In this document: in pieces, positions 49,534 to 61,200 of the stretch
How positions within the stretch are numbered: position 1 is the first letter of the stretch
How the letters are laid out: each line of letters opens with the position of its first letter
NCBI RefSeq assembly: GCF_003751945.1
Contig: NZ_RJKL01000001.1
Location: 1,550,001-1,614,000 of the forward strand
Direction: 5' to 3'
DNA length: 64,000 nt
Source: Couchioplanes caeruleus
GTDB taxonomy: Bacteria > Actinomycetota > Actinomycetes > Mycobacteriales > Micromonosporaceae
Translations under genes and position numbers: made by a program
The notes under the pieces: generated by a model
Database searches by the model: none
Told to the model about the DNA's origin: nothing
Seen by the model: only the letters and a program-made list of their open reading frames with translations

Positions 49534-50481
49534 GTGAGAGTCCTCGTCCTCGGCGGCTACGGCGCGGTCGGCGCCCGGGTCGTCGCCGAGCTGCGCCGCC
49601 GCGGCGACGAGCCGATCGTCGCCGGCCGCGACCCGCAACGAGCCGAACGCGTCGTCGACCTCGCCGATCCGGCCGCTCTGCGGGCGGCCGCGGCGGGCGC
49701 GGAGGTGGTCGTCAACGCCGCCGGCCACGAGGACCCGGCTATCGCCCAGGAGGTCACCGACGCGGGGGCGGCCTTCGTCGATGTCACCGCGACCACCGCG
49801 TATGTCGCCGCCCTGCAGCGGCTGCGTCCACGGCGACCGATCCTGGCCAGCGTCGGTCTCGCGCCCGGGCTGACCAACCTGCTCGCGGCCGCCGCCCATG
49901 CCGCCGCGCCCGGGCCGGTGGAGATCGCCGTGCTGCTCGGTGCGGGAGAGCGGCACGGCGCCGCGGCCACCGCGTGGTCCTACCGCCTCCTCGGCCGGCG
50001 CTTCGCCGACGCGAGCGGCGGCCCCGTCCGCAACTACAGCCGGCCCCGCCGCTTCGACCTGCCCGGCCACGGCCGCCGCCGGCTGTACCGGACGGACTTC
50101 AGCGACCAGCACGTCCTCACCCGCGACCTCGGCGCACCGGTACGCACGTACTTCGGACTGGACTCGACGCTGGCGACCACCGCCCTGGCCGGGCTGACCT
50201 GGCTACCCGGCGCCGCCCACGCCCCGCGCGGACTGCATTTCCCCGGCGGAGACGGCTGGGTGGCCCTGGCCCGTACGGCCGCCGGAGGCCTGCGGTGGGC
50301 AACCGGACGCGGGCAGTCGCAAGCCACCGCCGTCATCGCCGCCGCGGCGGCGCACATCGCCGCAGGCCTGCCACCCGGCGTCCACCACCTGCACCAGGTC
50401 ACCACCCTCGCCGACCTTCCGGCGCACCAGCACATCCTGCTCGGCGGCTCGTGCGGGACTACTTCTTCGTCCAGCGCCTGA
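49534..50481 (+). CDS. Saccharopine-dehydrogenase-like NAD(P)-binding protein
   Basis: 315 residues. The Rossmann start MRVLVLGGYGAVGARVVAELRRRGDEPIVAGRDPQRAERVV is followed by VVVNAAGHEDPAIAQEVTDAGAAFVDVTATTAYV and ASVGLAPGLTNLLAAAAH. The last segment is the family motif that starts the catalytic domain of saccharopine-dehydrogenase-like oxidoreductases. The substrate is unknown. The gene is divergent from a MarR regulator with twin operators and is presumably induced by a small effector. Its 3' end overlaps the convergent small membrane protein gene. Confidence 0.82.
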   Translation: MRVLVLGGYGAVGARVVAELRRRGDEPIVAGRDPQRAERVVDLADPAALRAAAAGAEVVVNAAGHEDPAIAQEVTDAGAAFVDVTATTAYVAALQRLRPRRPILASVGLAPGLTNLLAAAAHAAAPGPVEIAVLLGAGERHGAAATAWSYRLLGRRFADASGGPVRNYSRPRRFDLPGHGRRRLYRTDFSDQHVLTRDLGAPVRTYFGLDSTLATTALAGLTWLPGAAHAPRGLHFPGGDGWVALARTAAGGLRWATGRGQSQATAVIAAAAAHIAAGLPPGVHHLHQVTTLADLPAHQHILLGGSCGTTSSSSA

Positions 50482-50713
50482 GGCCGATGGCAGCGAGGGC
50501 GAGACCGGCTACCCCGGGAACACCGATGATGGCGGCGTCCTCCAGGATCGAGTTCAGGTCGTGGGAGAGATGGACCTCCTCCAGCACCAGGGTGAAGAGA
50601 AGCCACCCGCTGCAGGCGAGGAAGAACACCGCGGCAGCGAGCCAGGGAGCAGCCGAGGACGCGGGCATCGGAGGCCGGCCATGGTTGGCGGCCGGCATGA
50701 GGTCACCGGGCAT
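50459..50713 (-). CDS. Small two-span membrane protein
   Basis: 84 residues. Two hydrophobic helices (PWLAAAVFFLACSGWLLFTLVL and AAIIGVPGVAGLALAAIGLRRW) flank a short acidic, His-containing loop (EEVHLSHDLNSILED). The tail is basic (LRRWTKK). The start is uncertain: ATG at 50713 or 50698, neither with a strong ribosome-binding site. It is convergent with the saccharopine-dehydrogenase-like gene, overlapping it by 23 bp. No family recognised. Confidence 0.55.
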   Translation of the reverse strand: MPGDLMPAANHGRPPMPASSAAPWLAAAVFFLACSGWLLFTLVLEEVHLSHDLNSILEDAAIIGVPGVAGLALAAIGLRRWTKK

Positions 50714-50973
50714 GGCGGAACCGTAGCAGCGGGCTTCCACTTCCCCGTTTCGACGCTGTTTGAGGCGTTCCCTCACGCAGGGTCGGAACGCGCTCCTGGT
50801 GTCTCCATCGGCCGCCGGTTCCCTGGAGGAATGCGGCGATTCGCGCCGTCGCGGCTCCGCGTACGCCGGTGACGACGGTCTCCTGGCGTCGCGGGGGGCA
50901 GCGCCGGCGTGATCTTTTACGTACGCTCCGGGACCGGGGATGCACGGAGGTGTGGGTGGTCGGCGGGAGCGAC

Positions 50974-53900
50974 GTGACGCGGGTCCGGACGGTCTGCTCG
51001 TACTGCGGCGTCGGATGTGGAATAGTGCTGGACGTCGGCCACGGCCCGGACGGGCGCCGCACGGTGCGCAAAGCCACGGGTGACCGGGCGCATCCGGCGA
51101 ACGCGGGCCGGCTGTGCGCCAAGGGCGCGACCAGTGTGGACCTGCTCTCCGCGCCGGGCCGGCTGGCCACCGCGAAGGTACGGCGCGAGCGCGGCACCGC
51201 GCCGGCCGACCTGGACGTGGACGCCGCGATCACGGAAACCGCCCGGCGATTGAGGTCCATAGTCGACACGCACGGACCGGACGCGGTGGCCGTGTACGTC
51301 TCCGGGCAGATGACCCTCGAGGCGCAGTATCTGGCGAACAAACTCGTCAAAGGGTTCATCGGCACGAATCAGATCGAGTCCAACTCGCGGCTCTGCATGG
51401 CCAGCGCCGGTTCCGGATACAGGCTGTCGCTCGGCGCGGACGGGCCGCCCGGCTCCTACGACGACTTCGATCATGCGGACGTCTTCCTCGTCATCGGCGC
51501 GAACATGGCCGACTGCCACCCGATCCTGTTCCTGCGCCTGCGCGACCGGCTCAAGGCGGGGGCGAAGCTGATCGTCGTCGATCCGCGGCGCACCGCCACC
51601 GCGGACCAGGCCGACCTGTTCCTGCAGATCCGTCCCGGCACCGACCTGGCCCTGCTCAACGGCCTGCTGCAGCTGATCGTGGCGAACGGGCACCTCGACC
51701 ACGATTTCATCGCCGCGCACACCGAGGGCTGGGAGGCGATGCCCGCCTTCCTGGCCGGCTATCCGCCCGGCCGGGTCGCCGAGATCACCGGGATTCCCGA
51801 GGCCGACCTCCGCCGCGCCGCCGACCTGATCGGTTCGGCCGCCGACTGGACGAGCTGCTGGACGATGGGCCTCAACCAGTCCACCCACGGCACCTGGAAC
51901 ACCAACGCCCTGATCAACCTGCATCTGGCCACCGGCGCGATCTGCCGCCCCGGATCGGGACCGTTCTCGCTGACCGGTCAGCCCAACGCGATGGGCGGCC
52001 GGGAAATGGGCTACATGGGACCCGGTCTGCCCGGGCAGCGGTCCGTACTCGTGCCGCAGGACCGGGCCTTCACCGAGGACGTCTGGGGGCTGCCCGCGGG
52101 AACCCTGCGGACGGATGTCGGCAAAGGCACCGTGGAGATGTTCTCCCGCATGGCCGAGGGGCACATCAAGGCATGCTGGATCATCTGCACCAACCCGGTC
52201 GCTTCGGTCGGTAACCGCAGGACCGTCATCGAGGCGCTGGAGGCCGCGGAGTTCGTCGTGGCTCAGGACGCGTTCGCCGAGACCGAGACCACCGCGTACG
52301 CCGATGTCATCCTGCCCGCGGCGACGTGGTCGGAGACCGACGGCATCATGGTCAACTCCGAGCGGACCCTCACCCGGGTGCGGCCCGCCGTCGACCCGCC
52401 CGGGCAGGCCCTGCCGGACTGGCAGTTGATCGCCCGGGTCGCGACGGAGATGGGCCACGGCGAGGCGTTCACCCGCGCAACCGGCTCAACCCGCGGCCGT
52501 TCGTCGAGGTCAACCCGGCCGACGCGGAGGCGCTGGCCATCGCCGACGGCGACCGGGTCCAGATCGCCTCCCGCCGCGGACGCGCCGTCCTGCCCGCGGT
52601 CGTCACCGACCGGGTGATGCCCGGCAACTGCTTCGCCCCGTTCCACTGGAACGACCTGTTCGGCGAGCACCTCAGCATCAACGCCGTGACCAGCGACGCC
52701 GTGGACCCGGTCTCCTTCCAGCCCGAACTGAAGGTCTGTGCCGTCGCCCTGGCCCGCGTCACCGCCCCGGCCGCCGCGCTCGCACCGGTCGGTACGAGCC
52801 CCCTGCCCGCTCTCCGGGGCGCTCTCGGGCTGGACCCCGCGGTGCCGCCGTTGTCTGCCGGGCAGCGGCACTACCTGGCCGGGTTCATGACGGCGCTCGC
52901 CACGGCACCACCCGCGCCCGGCGCGGCACCGGTGCTGCCGGACAACGCACCGTTCGACCCGGACACCGTGCTCTGGCTCAACGGGCTGCTCGCCGGCGCG
53001 TACGCCCGGACCCCCGGCGAGGCCGGCGACGAGCGGGCGACCGGCGCGGCCGGCGACGAGCGGGCGACCGGCGCGGCCGGCGACGAGCGGGCGACCGGCG
53101 CGGCCGGCGACGAGCGGGCCTCGGTGCCGGCGGAACCCGCCGCTGAGGTGCACGTGTTGTGGGCCTCGCAGACCGGCAATGCCGAGGAGTTCGCCCGCAC
53201 CGTTGCCGCCCGGCTGTCCGAGGCCGGCCTGCGACCGGTCCTGCGCGGCATGGACACGACTGCCGTCGACGCCCTCGGCGCCACCGCCGACCTGCTCGTC
53301 GTTACCAGTACCTATGGCGACGGCGAGGCTCCCGACAACGGCGACAAGTTCTGGCGGAGCCTCGAAGCGGACGACGCACCGCGCCTGGACGGCCGTCGTT
53401 ACGCCGTGCTCGCCTTCGGCGACTCCAGCTACGACGACTTCTGCGGCCACGGCCGCCGCCTCGACTCCCGCCTGCACGACCTCGGCGCCGCCCGACTCAT
53501 CCGGCGCGTCGACTGCGAACCCGACTACGAACAAGCCGCCGCTGCCTGGCTGGACCGGGTCATCGTCGCGCTGCGCGGCACACCGGCGCCGGTGGCGGCC
53601 CCGACCAAGGCCACGCCGCTGACGGCCGTGCTCACCGGCAGTTGCCGGCTGAGCCTGCCCGGCTCGGCCAAGGATGTCCGCCGATTCACCTTCGACACCG
53701 GCGGCGGCCTGGACTACGAGGCCGGCGACGCGCTCGGCGTGTGGCCGGCCAACCGTCCGGACCTGGTCATCGAATGGCTGGCCGCCACCGGGCTGCACCC
53801 CGACGACGCGATCGAGATACCCGGGCTGGGCCCCACCCGCCTGGAGGACGCGCTGCGCAAGCAGCTCGACATCACGCGGATCACCGGCCGCCTGCTGCGT

Positions 53901-54337
53901 TTCGTCGCCGACCGCACCGGCGACCCACATCTGAAGACCCTGCTACGCCCCGGCAACACCGGCGAACTCGCCACCTGGACACGGAGCCGGCAGGCCCTCG
54001 ACGTCATCGCCCACCGGCCCGTGCGCGCCACCGCGGCCGACTCGCCGAGCTGCGCAAGGACGGCGTCCTCACGCATCTCGACCTGGCCTTCTCCCGGGAC
54101 CAACGCACCAAGGTCTACGTCCAGGACCGCATGCGGGAACACGGCGCCCGGCTCTGGAACTGGCTGCAGGACGGCGCCCACCTCTACGTCTGCGGCGACG
54201 CCAGCCGGATGGCTCGCGACGTCGACGGCGCCCTGCACGACATCGCCACCACCCACGGGCGGCTCGACGCCGACGCCGCGAACGCCTACCTCGACCAACT
54301 GTCCGCCGACAAGCGCTACGTCCGTGACGTGTACTGA
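50974..54337 (+). pseudogene. Fused assimilatory nitrate reductase/flavoprotein reductase with two internal deletions
   Basis: GTG at 50974 with GGGAG. Part 1 (to about 52470): molybdopterin oxidoreductase with a 4Fe-4S site (CSYCGVGCG...GRLCAKG) and bis-MGD regions (QIESNSRLCMASAG, GQPNAMGGREMG). Part 2 (about 52490-54035, second frame): cofactor-binding C-terminal domain ([40 protein letters not shown]), repeat linker, flavodoxin domain ([29 protein letters not shown]), then the start of a CysJ-like FAD domain. Part 3 (about 54045-54337, third frame): NADPH domain end ([39 protein letters not shown]...YVRDVY). About 100 residues are missing at the first junction and about 150, including the RxYS and GPGTGIAPF motifs, at the second. 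The intact enzyme would reduce nitrate with NADPH. Confidence 0.85.
53022..53120 (+). repeat. 27-bp tandem repeat in the reductase linker
   Basis: The 27-bp unit encoding AGDERATGA starts at 53022, 53049 and 53076, with a partial fourth from 53103. The copies are exact. It lies between the nitrate-reductase and flavodoxin domains and encodes a flexible hydrophilic linker that has recently expanded. Confidence 0.9.
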
Positions 54338-54364
54338 CCGGGCCTCCGGCCGCGGTCGCGCCGG

Positions 54365-55225
54365 CTAGACCCCGCCGTCGATGGCGGCGGTGGTCAGCGC
54401 CTCGGCGCCGATGCCCCACTTGTCGAGCACCTTGGCGTAGGTGCCGTCGGCGATGATCTCGCGCAGGGCGAGCTGGACGGCGTGGCGCAGCTCGAGCCGG
54501 TCCTTGGCCAGGCCGATGCCCATGGGGCTGGCCTCCAGTTGGACACCGACCAGCTCGAACGCGCCCTGACCCTCCTCGACCTGGGTGGCGGCGCTGGTGT
54601 AGCCGTCCACCACGGCGTCGACGGTGCCCTTCTGCAGCAGCGGGTAGGCCTCGCCCGCCTCGACGGCGCGCACGCGCGGTGCGGGGCGCCCGGCGTCGGC
54701 GCACAGCTCGGCCTGGGCCCTGACGAGCTCGTCCTGGGTCGTCTCGGCCTGGAACGCGACCCTGCGGCCGCAGACGCCGTCGAGGCCCTTGATCCCGGCC
54801 GGGTTGCCCTGCGCCACCACGACCTGCGAACCCTCGATGAGGTAGTCGACATAGGTCAGCTTCTGCTGGCGCTCGGCGTTATCGGTCATCCCGGACATGA
54901 CGGCGTCGGCCTTGTGCTCGGCGACGGTGGGGATGATGTCGTCCCACGCCACGTTGCGGAAGTCCAGGCGCAGGTTCATCCGCTCGGTCAGGGCGACGGC
55001 GAGGTCGTAGTCGACGCCCTGCGGCTTCTTCTGGTCGTCGTAGAACTCGAACGGCGGGTAGGCGATCTCCGAGGCCACCACGAGCACCCCGGCCTCGCGG
55101 ACGTCGGCCGGGACCGCGGCGGCCGCGGCTCCCTGCCCGCTCGGTGCCGCGCCCGAGTAGCTCGCACCGCCGATGGTGACAGCGGTCGCGACGGCCAACG
55201 CCGTCATGACACGGATCGCGCGCAT
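54365..55225 (-). CDS. Family 3 solute-binding protein (polar amino-acid type)
   Basis: 286 residues with a signal peptide ([27 protein letters not shown]); no lipobox Cys is evident. SBP_bac_3 features: [87 protein letters not shown], and later [18 protein letters not shown] and [20 protein letters not shown]. There are no permease or ATPase genes next to it. It is divergent from the chemoreceptor at 55362, so it may deliver a ligand to that receptor rather than to a transporter; this is inference from arrangement. Confidence 0.87.
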   Translation of the reverse strand: MRAIRVMTALAVATAVTIGGASYSGAAPSGQGAAAAAVPADVREAGVLVVASEIAYPPFEFYDDQKKPQGVDYDLAVALTERMNLRLDFRNVAWDDIIPTVAEHKADAVMSGMTDNAERQQKLTYVDYLIEGSQVVVAQGNPAGIKGLDGVCGRRVAFQAETTQDELVRAQAELCADAGRPAPRVRAVEAGEAYPLLQKGTVDAVVDGYTSAATQVEEGQGAFELVGVQLEASPMGIGLAKDRLELRHAVQLALREIIADGTYAKVLDKWGIGAEALTTAAIDGGV

Positions 55226-55361
55226 GAGCTTCTCCCGAGAACTTGACTGCCTGTGACCTTCTCATCGGCCGGTGCCCGGGGGAGATGAGACTCGATCACC
55301 GCTCAGCTTCCGCAATAGTCAGCCGATTTGGAAAAGGCAAGTCCTCCGTCGGAAGGTCACC

Positions 55362-56960
55362 ATGGTCCGCGTAATGCCGCGCCTGACACTGGGTCGCAAG
55401 ATCGTCGCGCTGGCGACCGCCGGCTTGGCACTGGTCCTGGCCGTCGGCGGAATCGGCCTGCTCGCGGCCGGCCAGCAACAGCGTGCGCAGGATCGTCTCG
55501 TCCGCGCCACGGATGCGGTCCGGGCGGACCGGGCCGTCGCCGCCGCCCAGGCGGTGCTGCGCGGCGACGTGCTCGCCGCCATGGTCGCCCGCACCGCCGA
55601 ACAGCGCCGCGCCGCGCTCGACAGCCTCGGCGGCGACGCCGCCACGCTGCGCGACAGCATCGCGGCCCTGCACGCCGACACCGCACCGGCCCCGGTACGG
55701 GCCGCGGCCGCCGGCCTGGACGACAAGGTCGAGCTACTGATCACACTGAGCCAGCGGGTCGTGAGTCTGGCCAACCTCGGCGTCACGGACCCCGCCCAGA
55801 ACCGGGCTCGCGCCGCGCTGCCCGAGTTCCAGAAGGCCTCGGACGCGCTCGGCGCCTCGCTGGAGCCGGTCGAGGCGGCCATCACCGCCGAGGCCCGCCA
55901 GGCCAGCCTCGACGCCGAGGCCGCTCAGCGCTCCGCGCGTACCCTCACGATCGCCGGCAGCATCGTCGCCGCCGTGCTGCTGCTGGGTTCCGCCGTGGTG
56001 CTGGCCCGGCACACCAGCCGGCGCCTCAAGGACTGCCTGCACGTGGCCAACGCCATCGCCGACAAGAACCTGACCGTCCAGCCGCGCGTCACCGGGTCGG
56101 ACGAGCTGACCGAGCTCTCCCAGGCGATGGGCCGGGCCACCCAGAACGTCCGTACGGCCATCACCGAGCTCGACGAGGCGGCGGACACTCTGGCCAGCGC
56201 CTCGGAGGAGATGCACGCCACCAGCGGCAGCATGACCCAGGGCGCCGAGACGACGGTGGAGCGCACCTCCATCCTGTCCAGCGCGGCCGACTCGGTCCAC
56301 GAGGCGGTGAACGGGGCGGCGTCCAGCGTCACCCACATCGGCGACTCGATCGACGAGATCGCCGCTCGTACCGTCGAGGCCCGGCGGATCGCCGCCGACG
56401 CCGCCGGCGCGGCCGCGACGTCCGGGGAGCTCGCGCAGCGCCTCGACACGTCGAGCGCCGCGATCGGCGACGTGGTCAAGCTGATCACCTCGATCGCCGA
56501 GCAGACCAACCTGCTCGCCCTCAACGCCACCATCGAGGCCGCCCGGGCCGGCGAGTCCGGCAAGGGCTTCTCCGTCGTCGCCGGTGAGGTCAAGGACCTG
56601 GCCCGGGAGACGGCCGCGGCGACCGAGGACATCTCCCGGCAGATCGACGCCATCCAGCGCGACTCGCAGGCGATGCGCGAGGCCATCGCCGAGGTGGCCC
56701 GCATCGTCGGCGACATCAACGGCACCCAGGACGTCATCGGCGACGCCGTGGAGGCACAGAGCCGGGCGACGGCGGAGATCTCGGCCAGCGTCGAGCGCGC
56801 CGTGGCCGCGGTCGACGGCATCACGAACAGCCTCGGAGAGGTCGTGCAGGGAGCGTCGCTGACCAGCGTCGGCGCCGGCGAGACCCAGAGCGCGGCGGTC
56901 GACCTGGCGCGGCTGGCGGTTCAGTTGCGCACGCTCGTCCGCGAGTTCCAGCTCACCTGA
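55362..56960 (+). CDS. Methyl-accepting chemotaxis protein
   Basis: 532 residues from the ATG at 55362 (GGAAGG upstream). TM1 is about 10-32 ([25 protein letters not shown]), followed by a four-helix-type external domain of about 150 residues, TM2 ([21 protein letters not shown]), a HAMP domain and a cytoplasmic coiled coil. The signalling hairpin tip reads [48 protein letters not shown]. No C-terminal CheR pentapeptide is present (ends VREFQLT). It senses through the external domain, possibly with the divergently encoded binding protein. Confidence 0.93.
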   Translation: MVRVMPRLTLGRKIVALATAGLALVLAVGGIGLLAAGQQQRAQDRLVRATDAVRADRAVAAAQAVLRGDVLAAMVARTAEQRRAALDSLGGDAATLRDSIAALHADTAPAPVRAAAAGLDDKVELLITLSQRVVSLANLGVTDPAQNRARAALPEFQKASDALGASLEPVEAAITAEARQASLDAEAAQRSARTLTIAGSIVAAVLLLGSAVVLARHTSRRLKDCLHVANAIADKNLTVQPRVTGSDELTELSQAMGRATQNVRTAITELDEAADTLASASEEMHATSGSMTQGAETTVERTSILSSAADSVHEAVNGAASSVTHIGDSIDEIAARTVEARRIAADAAGAAATSGELAQRLDTSSAAIGDVVKLITSIAEQTNLLALNATIEAARAGESGKGFSVVAGEVKDLARETAAATEDISRQIDAIQRDSQAMREAIAEVARIVGDINGTQDVIGDAVEAQSRATAEISASVERAVAAVDGITNSLGEVVQGASLTSVGAGETQSAAVDLARLAVQLRTLVREFQLT

Positions 56961-56962
56961 CG

Positions 56963-58297
56963 CTATCGAGGCAGTGGCGGCAGCGCCCGGCTGTCCAGCC
57001 AGGCGGCGAACAGGCCTGCCAAGGGCTCCCTGGCGAACCGCTGGGCGTGCGACCGGAACTGCTCGGTCGTCACGGTGGCGTGCTGATGCTCGGCGACCCA
57101 GGCCCGCAAGAGCGCGAAGAACGAGTCGTCGCCGACCGTCTTCCGCAGGGCGTGCAGCGTGAGCGCGCCGCGCTTGTAGACCACCGGGTCGAACATCCGC
57201 TCAACGCCGGGGTTCGCGACGATCATCTTCTCCGGGCGAGCCGCGACGTAGGCGTGCCACTCGGCCGCCAGGGCGTCCGCCGGCCGGTCGCCGCAGACCC
57301 CGGACCACAACCATTCGGCGTACGTGGCGAAGCCCTCGTTCAGCCAGATGTGCCGCCAGTCCGCGACCGTGAGGCTGTTGCCGAACCACTGGTGGGCCAG
57401 CTCGTGCACCACGAGCCGCTCGTGGGTACGCCGCCCGTCGACGTGGTTCTTCCCGAAGACGGACATGCCCTGCGCCTCGATCGGATCGTCGAGATCGTCG
57501 TCGGTGACCACCACGACGTACTCCCGGAAGGGGTACGGGCCGAAGAACCGCTGCAGCGTCTCCATGATCTCGCCGTGCCGGCCGAAGTCGTGCGCGAAGT
57601 CGGCGCGCACGGTGTGCGGGATCGCGGCGTGCTGGACGACGCCGCCCACGGCGAGGTCGACCCGCTCGTACCGGCCGATCTGCACGCTCATGAGGTACGG
57701 GGCGGTGGGCTCGCGGCGCTCGAACACCCAGGTGGTGGTGCCGGCACCGCGGTGCCGAGAGATCGGGTCGCCGGTCACCAGGACGGTGTACGCCGACGGC
57801 GTGGTGACCGCCACCTGGAAGCTGGCCTTGGCGCCCGGCTGGTCGTCACAGGGGAACCACGAAGGTGACCCGAGCGGCTGGCTGGCGACGATGACGCCGT
57901 CGGTAAGCTCGTCCCAGCCGATGTCGCCCCACCGGCTGGCGACGGGCACCGGCTTGCCCGAGTACCGGATGTCGACCCGGAACGCGGCGCCGGCGCCGAG
58001 CGGGCGCTCCGGCCTGATGTGCAGCTTGTCCGGGCGGTGGGCGAACTTCGCCGGCCGCCCGTCCACCCGGACGTCCTGGACCCGGAAGCGGCCGAGGTCG
58101 AGGGTGAGCCTCGACAGCGGCTGGGCGGCCACGGCGGTGACCGCCGCCCTGCCGGCGAGACGGTTGGTGGCGACCCGGTAGTCGAGGTCGAGGTCGTAGT
58201 GCAGCACCCGGTAGCCGCCGTTGCCGTGCTCGGGAAGGTACGAGTCGGTCGAGCGGTCGGCGCCGGGCGTGGCGCCGACCGTCGGTTTCGGGGTCAT
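56963..58297 (-). CDS. M1-family zinc metallopeptidase
   Basis: 444 residues. The N-terminal saddle domain (YRVLHYDLDLDYRVATNRLAGRAAVTAVA) precedes the catalytic domain: EAQGMSVFG replaces the canonical GAMEN exopeptidase loop, and HELAHQWFGNSLT with NEGFATYAEWLW gives the HExxH...E zinc site. Substrate loop VVYKRGALTLHALR carries the transition-state Tyr. It is shorter than typical aminopeptidase N because the C-terminal ARM domain is lacking, like the short M1 group of actinobacteria. There is no signal peptide. The ATG overlaps the stop of the Pls/PosA gene (ATGA), so it is coupled to that synthetase. Confidence 0.9.
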   Translation of the reverse strand: MTPKPTVGATPGADRSTDSYLPEHGNGGYRVLHYDLDLDYRVATNRLAGRAAVTAVAAQPLSRLTLDLGRFRVQDVRVDGRPAKFAHRPDKLHIRPERPLGAGAAFRVDIRYSGKPVPVASRWGDIGWDELTDGVIVASQPLGSPSWFPCDDQPGAKASFQVAVTTPSAYTVLVTGDPISRHRGAGTTTWVFERREPTAPYLMSVQIGRYERVDLAVGGVVQHAAIPHTVRADFAHDFGRHGEIMETLQRFFGPYPFREYVVVVTDDDLDDPIEAQGMSVFGKNHVDGRRTHERLVVHELAHQWFGNSLTVADWRHIWLNEGFATYAEWLWSGVCGDRPADALAAEWHAYVAARPEKMIVANPGVERMFDPVVYKRGALTLHALRKTVGDDSFFALLRAWVAEHQHATVTTEQFRSHAQRFAREPLAGLFAAWLDSRALPPLPR

Positions 58298-61200
58298 CCC
58301 CGGCGGGAGGCCGGCGCCGGCCAGGTCGCGATCGGGTTGCCGAGCCACCGGCTGTCGACGGGTACGGCGTCGCCGCGCGTCACCAGCGAGCCGGGCCCCA
58401 CGGTGGTCCGTGCACCGATGCTCGCGCCGGGCAGAACGATGCCGTGCGGGCCGAGCGTGGCTCCCGCACCCAGGGTCACCTCATCCATGCTCATGACACG
58501 ATCATGGAACAGGTGGGTCTGCACCACACAACCGCGGTTCACCGTGGCGCCGTCGCCGAGCCGTACCAGGTCGTACTCGGGCAGCCAGTAGGTCTCCAGC
58601 CAGACACCCCGGCCGATCCGGGCGCCGAGCGTCCGCAGCCAGGCCGTGAGCAGCGGCGTCCCGGCGGCGAAGCGGACCAGCCAGGGCGCGGCGAGGACCT
58701 CGACGAACGTGTCGGCGAGCTCGTTGCGCCAGACGAAGGAGGTCCACAGCGCGCGGTCGCCGGCGCGGAACCGCCCGGCCAGCAGCCACTTCGCGGCCGT
58801 CGCCGTCGCGGCGGCGGTGAGCGCCGCGCCGAGCAGCACCGGGCCGGCGGCGAGCGCGGCCGCCCACCCTCCGGCGACCTGCCACACGAACGCGAGGGCG
58901 GCGAGAACGCCGACGGCGAGGGCGGCGGCGCACATCACCGGGGCGATCCGGCACAGCTCGACCGCGGCCCGGGCCAGTTTCAGCCGGACCGGCGGGTCGA
59001 AGGTACGGCTGGTGTCGGCCGACTCGACGGTACGGCGCAACGGCATCGGCGGAGCGCCGAGCCACGACGAGCCCTTCTTCGCCTTGCGCGGCGCCGACGA
59101 CAGCACGCCCACCAGGCCGCGCTTGGGCACCGAACGCCCGGGCGCCGCCATCCCGGAATTGCCCAGGAACGCCTGCTTGCCGATGCGGGCCGGGGCGACC
59201 CGCAGCCACCCGTGGCTCAGCTCGTACGTGGCGACCATGGTGTCGTCGGCCAGGAACGCGCCGTCGGCGACCGTGGTCATCGCCGGCAGCGCCAGCACCG
59301 TCGACACCTCCGCGCCGCGACCCACCTTCGCGCCCAGCAGCCGCAGCCACACCGGTGTGAAGAGGCTGGCGTAGAGCGGGAACAGTCCGACCCGGGCCAT
59401 TCCCATCAGCCGCTCGGTCGTCCACACCTGCCACGCCACCCGCCCGTGGACGGGATGGCAACCGGCGCGCATGCCGATGCTGAGCGCCCGGACGGCGACG
59501 AGCACCAGGAGCGCATAGCCGGCGAAGTAGGCGAGGGTCGCCACCGCGACGGCGGCCAGCACCGGGCCGGCCGCCGGGCGCGAGGCGATCGTTGCGCCGA
59601 GCACGGCGAGGCCCGGCAGGGCGGCCAGGACCGGCAGCAGCCCCATGAGCTGCGCGGTCAGCCCGTACGCCGCGATCCAGAAGCGGGACCGCACCGCCGA
59701 CCGCGGCGGGCGCCGGGCGGGCCATGCGGCCGTGTCCCTGGCGGCGGGTGCCGCCGGTGAGCCGGCCCAGCGCTGGTGCGCCGGCACGGCGCCGGCCACG
59801 GTCGAGCCGGCGGCGATCCGCGCGCCCTTGCCGACCCGGGCGCCGGGCATCAGCGTGCTGCGCGACCCGACGCGGGCGCCGGCGCCGACGCGCACCTTGC
59901 CGATGTGCACGACGTCGCCGTCGACCCAGTGACCGGCCAGGTCGACCTCGGGCTCGATCGCCGCGCCGCGGCCGAGCCTCAGCAGACCCGTGACCGGCGG
60001 CGCGGAATGCAGGTCGACGTCGGGGCCGATCTCGGCCCCCAGCGCCCTGGCATAGGTGATCATCCACGACGCTCCGGCGACGCTCGTCGCGCCGGTCAGC
60101 TCGGCGAGCCGCTCGGCGGCCCACAACCGCAGATGTACGCCGCCGCCCCGCGGGTAGCTGCCCGGGCGTACGCCACGCAGCAGCAGCCGCGCTCCCCCGG
60201 CCGCCAGGCCGATCCGGCCGGGCGGGCTGAACAGCAGCACCCCACCCAGCGCCACCCACCACCAGGACACCGCCGGCGCCCACGGCGCCGGGACGCCCAC
60301 GGCGGCGATGTTGCCCAGCGCGGCCAGGACGGTCAGCCAGCGGAGCCCGACCAGCGCGAGCATCGGCAGCATCAACGCGAGCTGGACCAGCCCGGACCAC
60401 CGCGGCGTCGGCCGGACCTCCCGGCGGACCGCCGTCGTGTCGCCGAGCGCGGCGAGCACCCCCGCGAGCTGTGACAGCTTCGGGTGCCGGTAGATGTCGG
60501 CCACCGAGACCTGCGGATGCCGGCGCCGGATCCACGCCACGAGCTGCGCCGCACTCAGGCTGCCGCCACCGTGGTGGAAGAAGTCGGCGTCCGCCTCGGT
60601 GGGACGGACGCCGAGCGTCTCCTCCCACCCGCCGGCGAGCCATTCCTCGGTCGCGGTCAACTCGGCCGCCGCATCCGCGACGGTGGCCAGCGGCCAGGGC
60701 AGCGCGGCCCGATCCACCTTCCCGGACGTCCGGGTCGGCAGAGCGTCCACCACGGCCAGCAGCGGGACGAGCGCGGCGGGCAGCCGCTCCCGGATCCACC
60801 GCGTCGCCGCCGCGACGTCGAGATCGGCGCCGTCGCGAGGCACCACGTACCCCACCAGCAGTTGGTTGCCCGCGGCGGTCCGCTGCACCGCCGCGGCCGC
60901 ACCGGCGACCCCCGGCAGTGCCTGCAACGCGGCGTCGATCTCGCCCAGTTCGATCCGGCGCCCACCGAGCTTGACCTGCTCGTCGCCGCGGCCGACGAAC
61001 GACAGACCCTGCGGCTCCGCCCGGACGATGTCCCCGCTGCGGTACGCCCGCTGCCAGCCGAGCGCCGGCAGCGGCGCGAACTTCTCGGCGTCTTTGTGCG
61101 CATCCAGGTAGCGCGCGAGTCCCACCCCGCCGATCACCAGCTCGCCGGTCTCCCCCATCGCGACCGGCTCGCCCGAGGGGTCGACGACCGCGAGCTGCCA

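Noticed and set aside
53022..53120. Regular short repeats considered as a CRISPR array
   Set aside because: Units are contiguous 27-bp copies without spacers and stay in frame as a protein linker.
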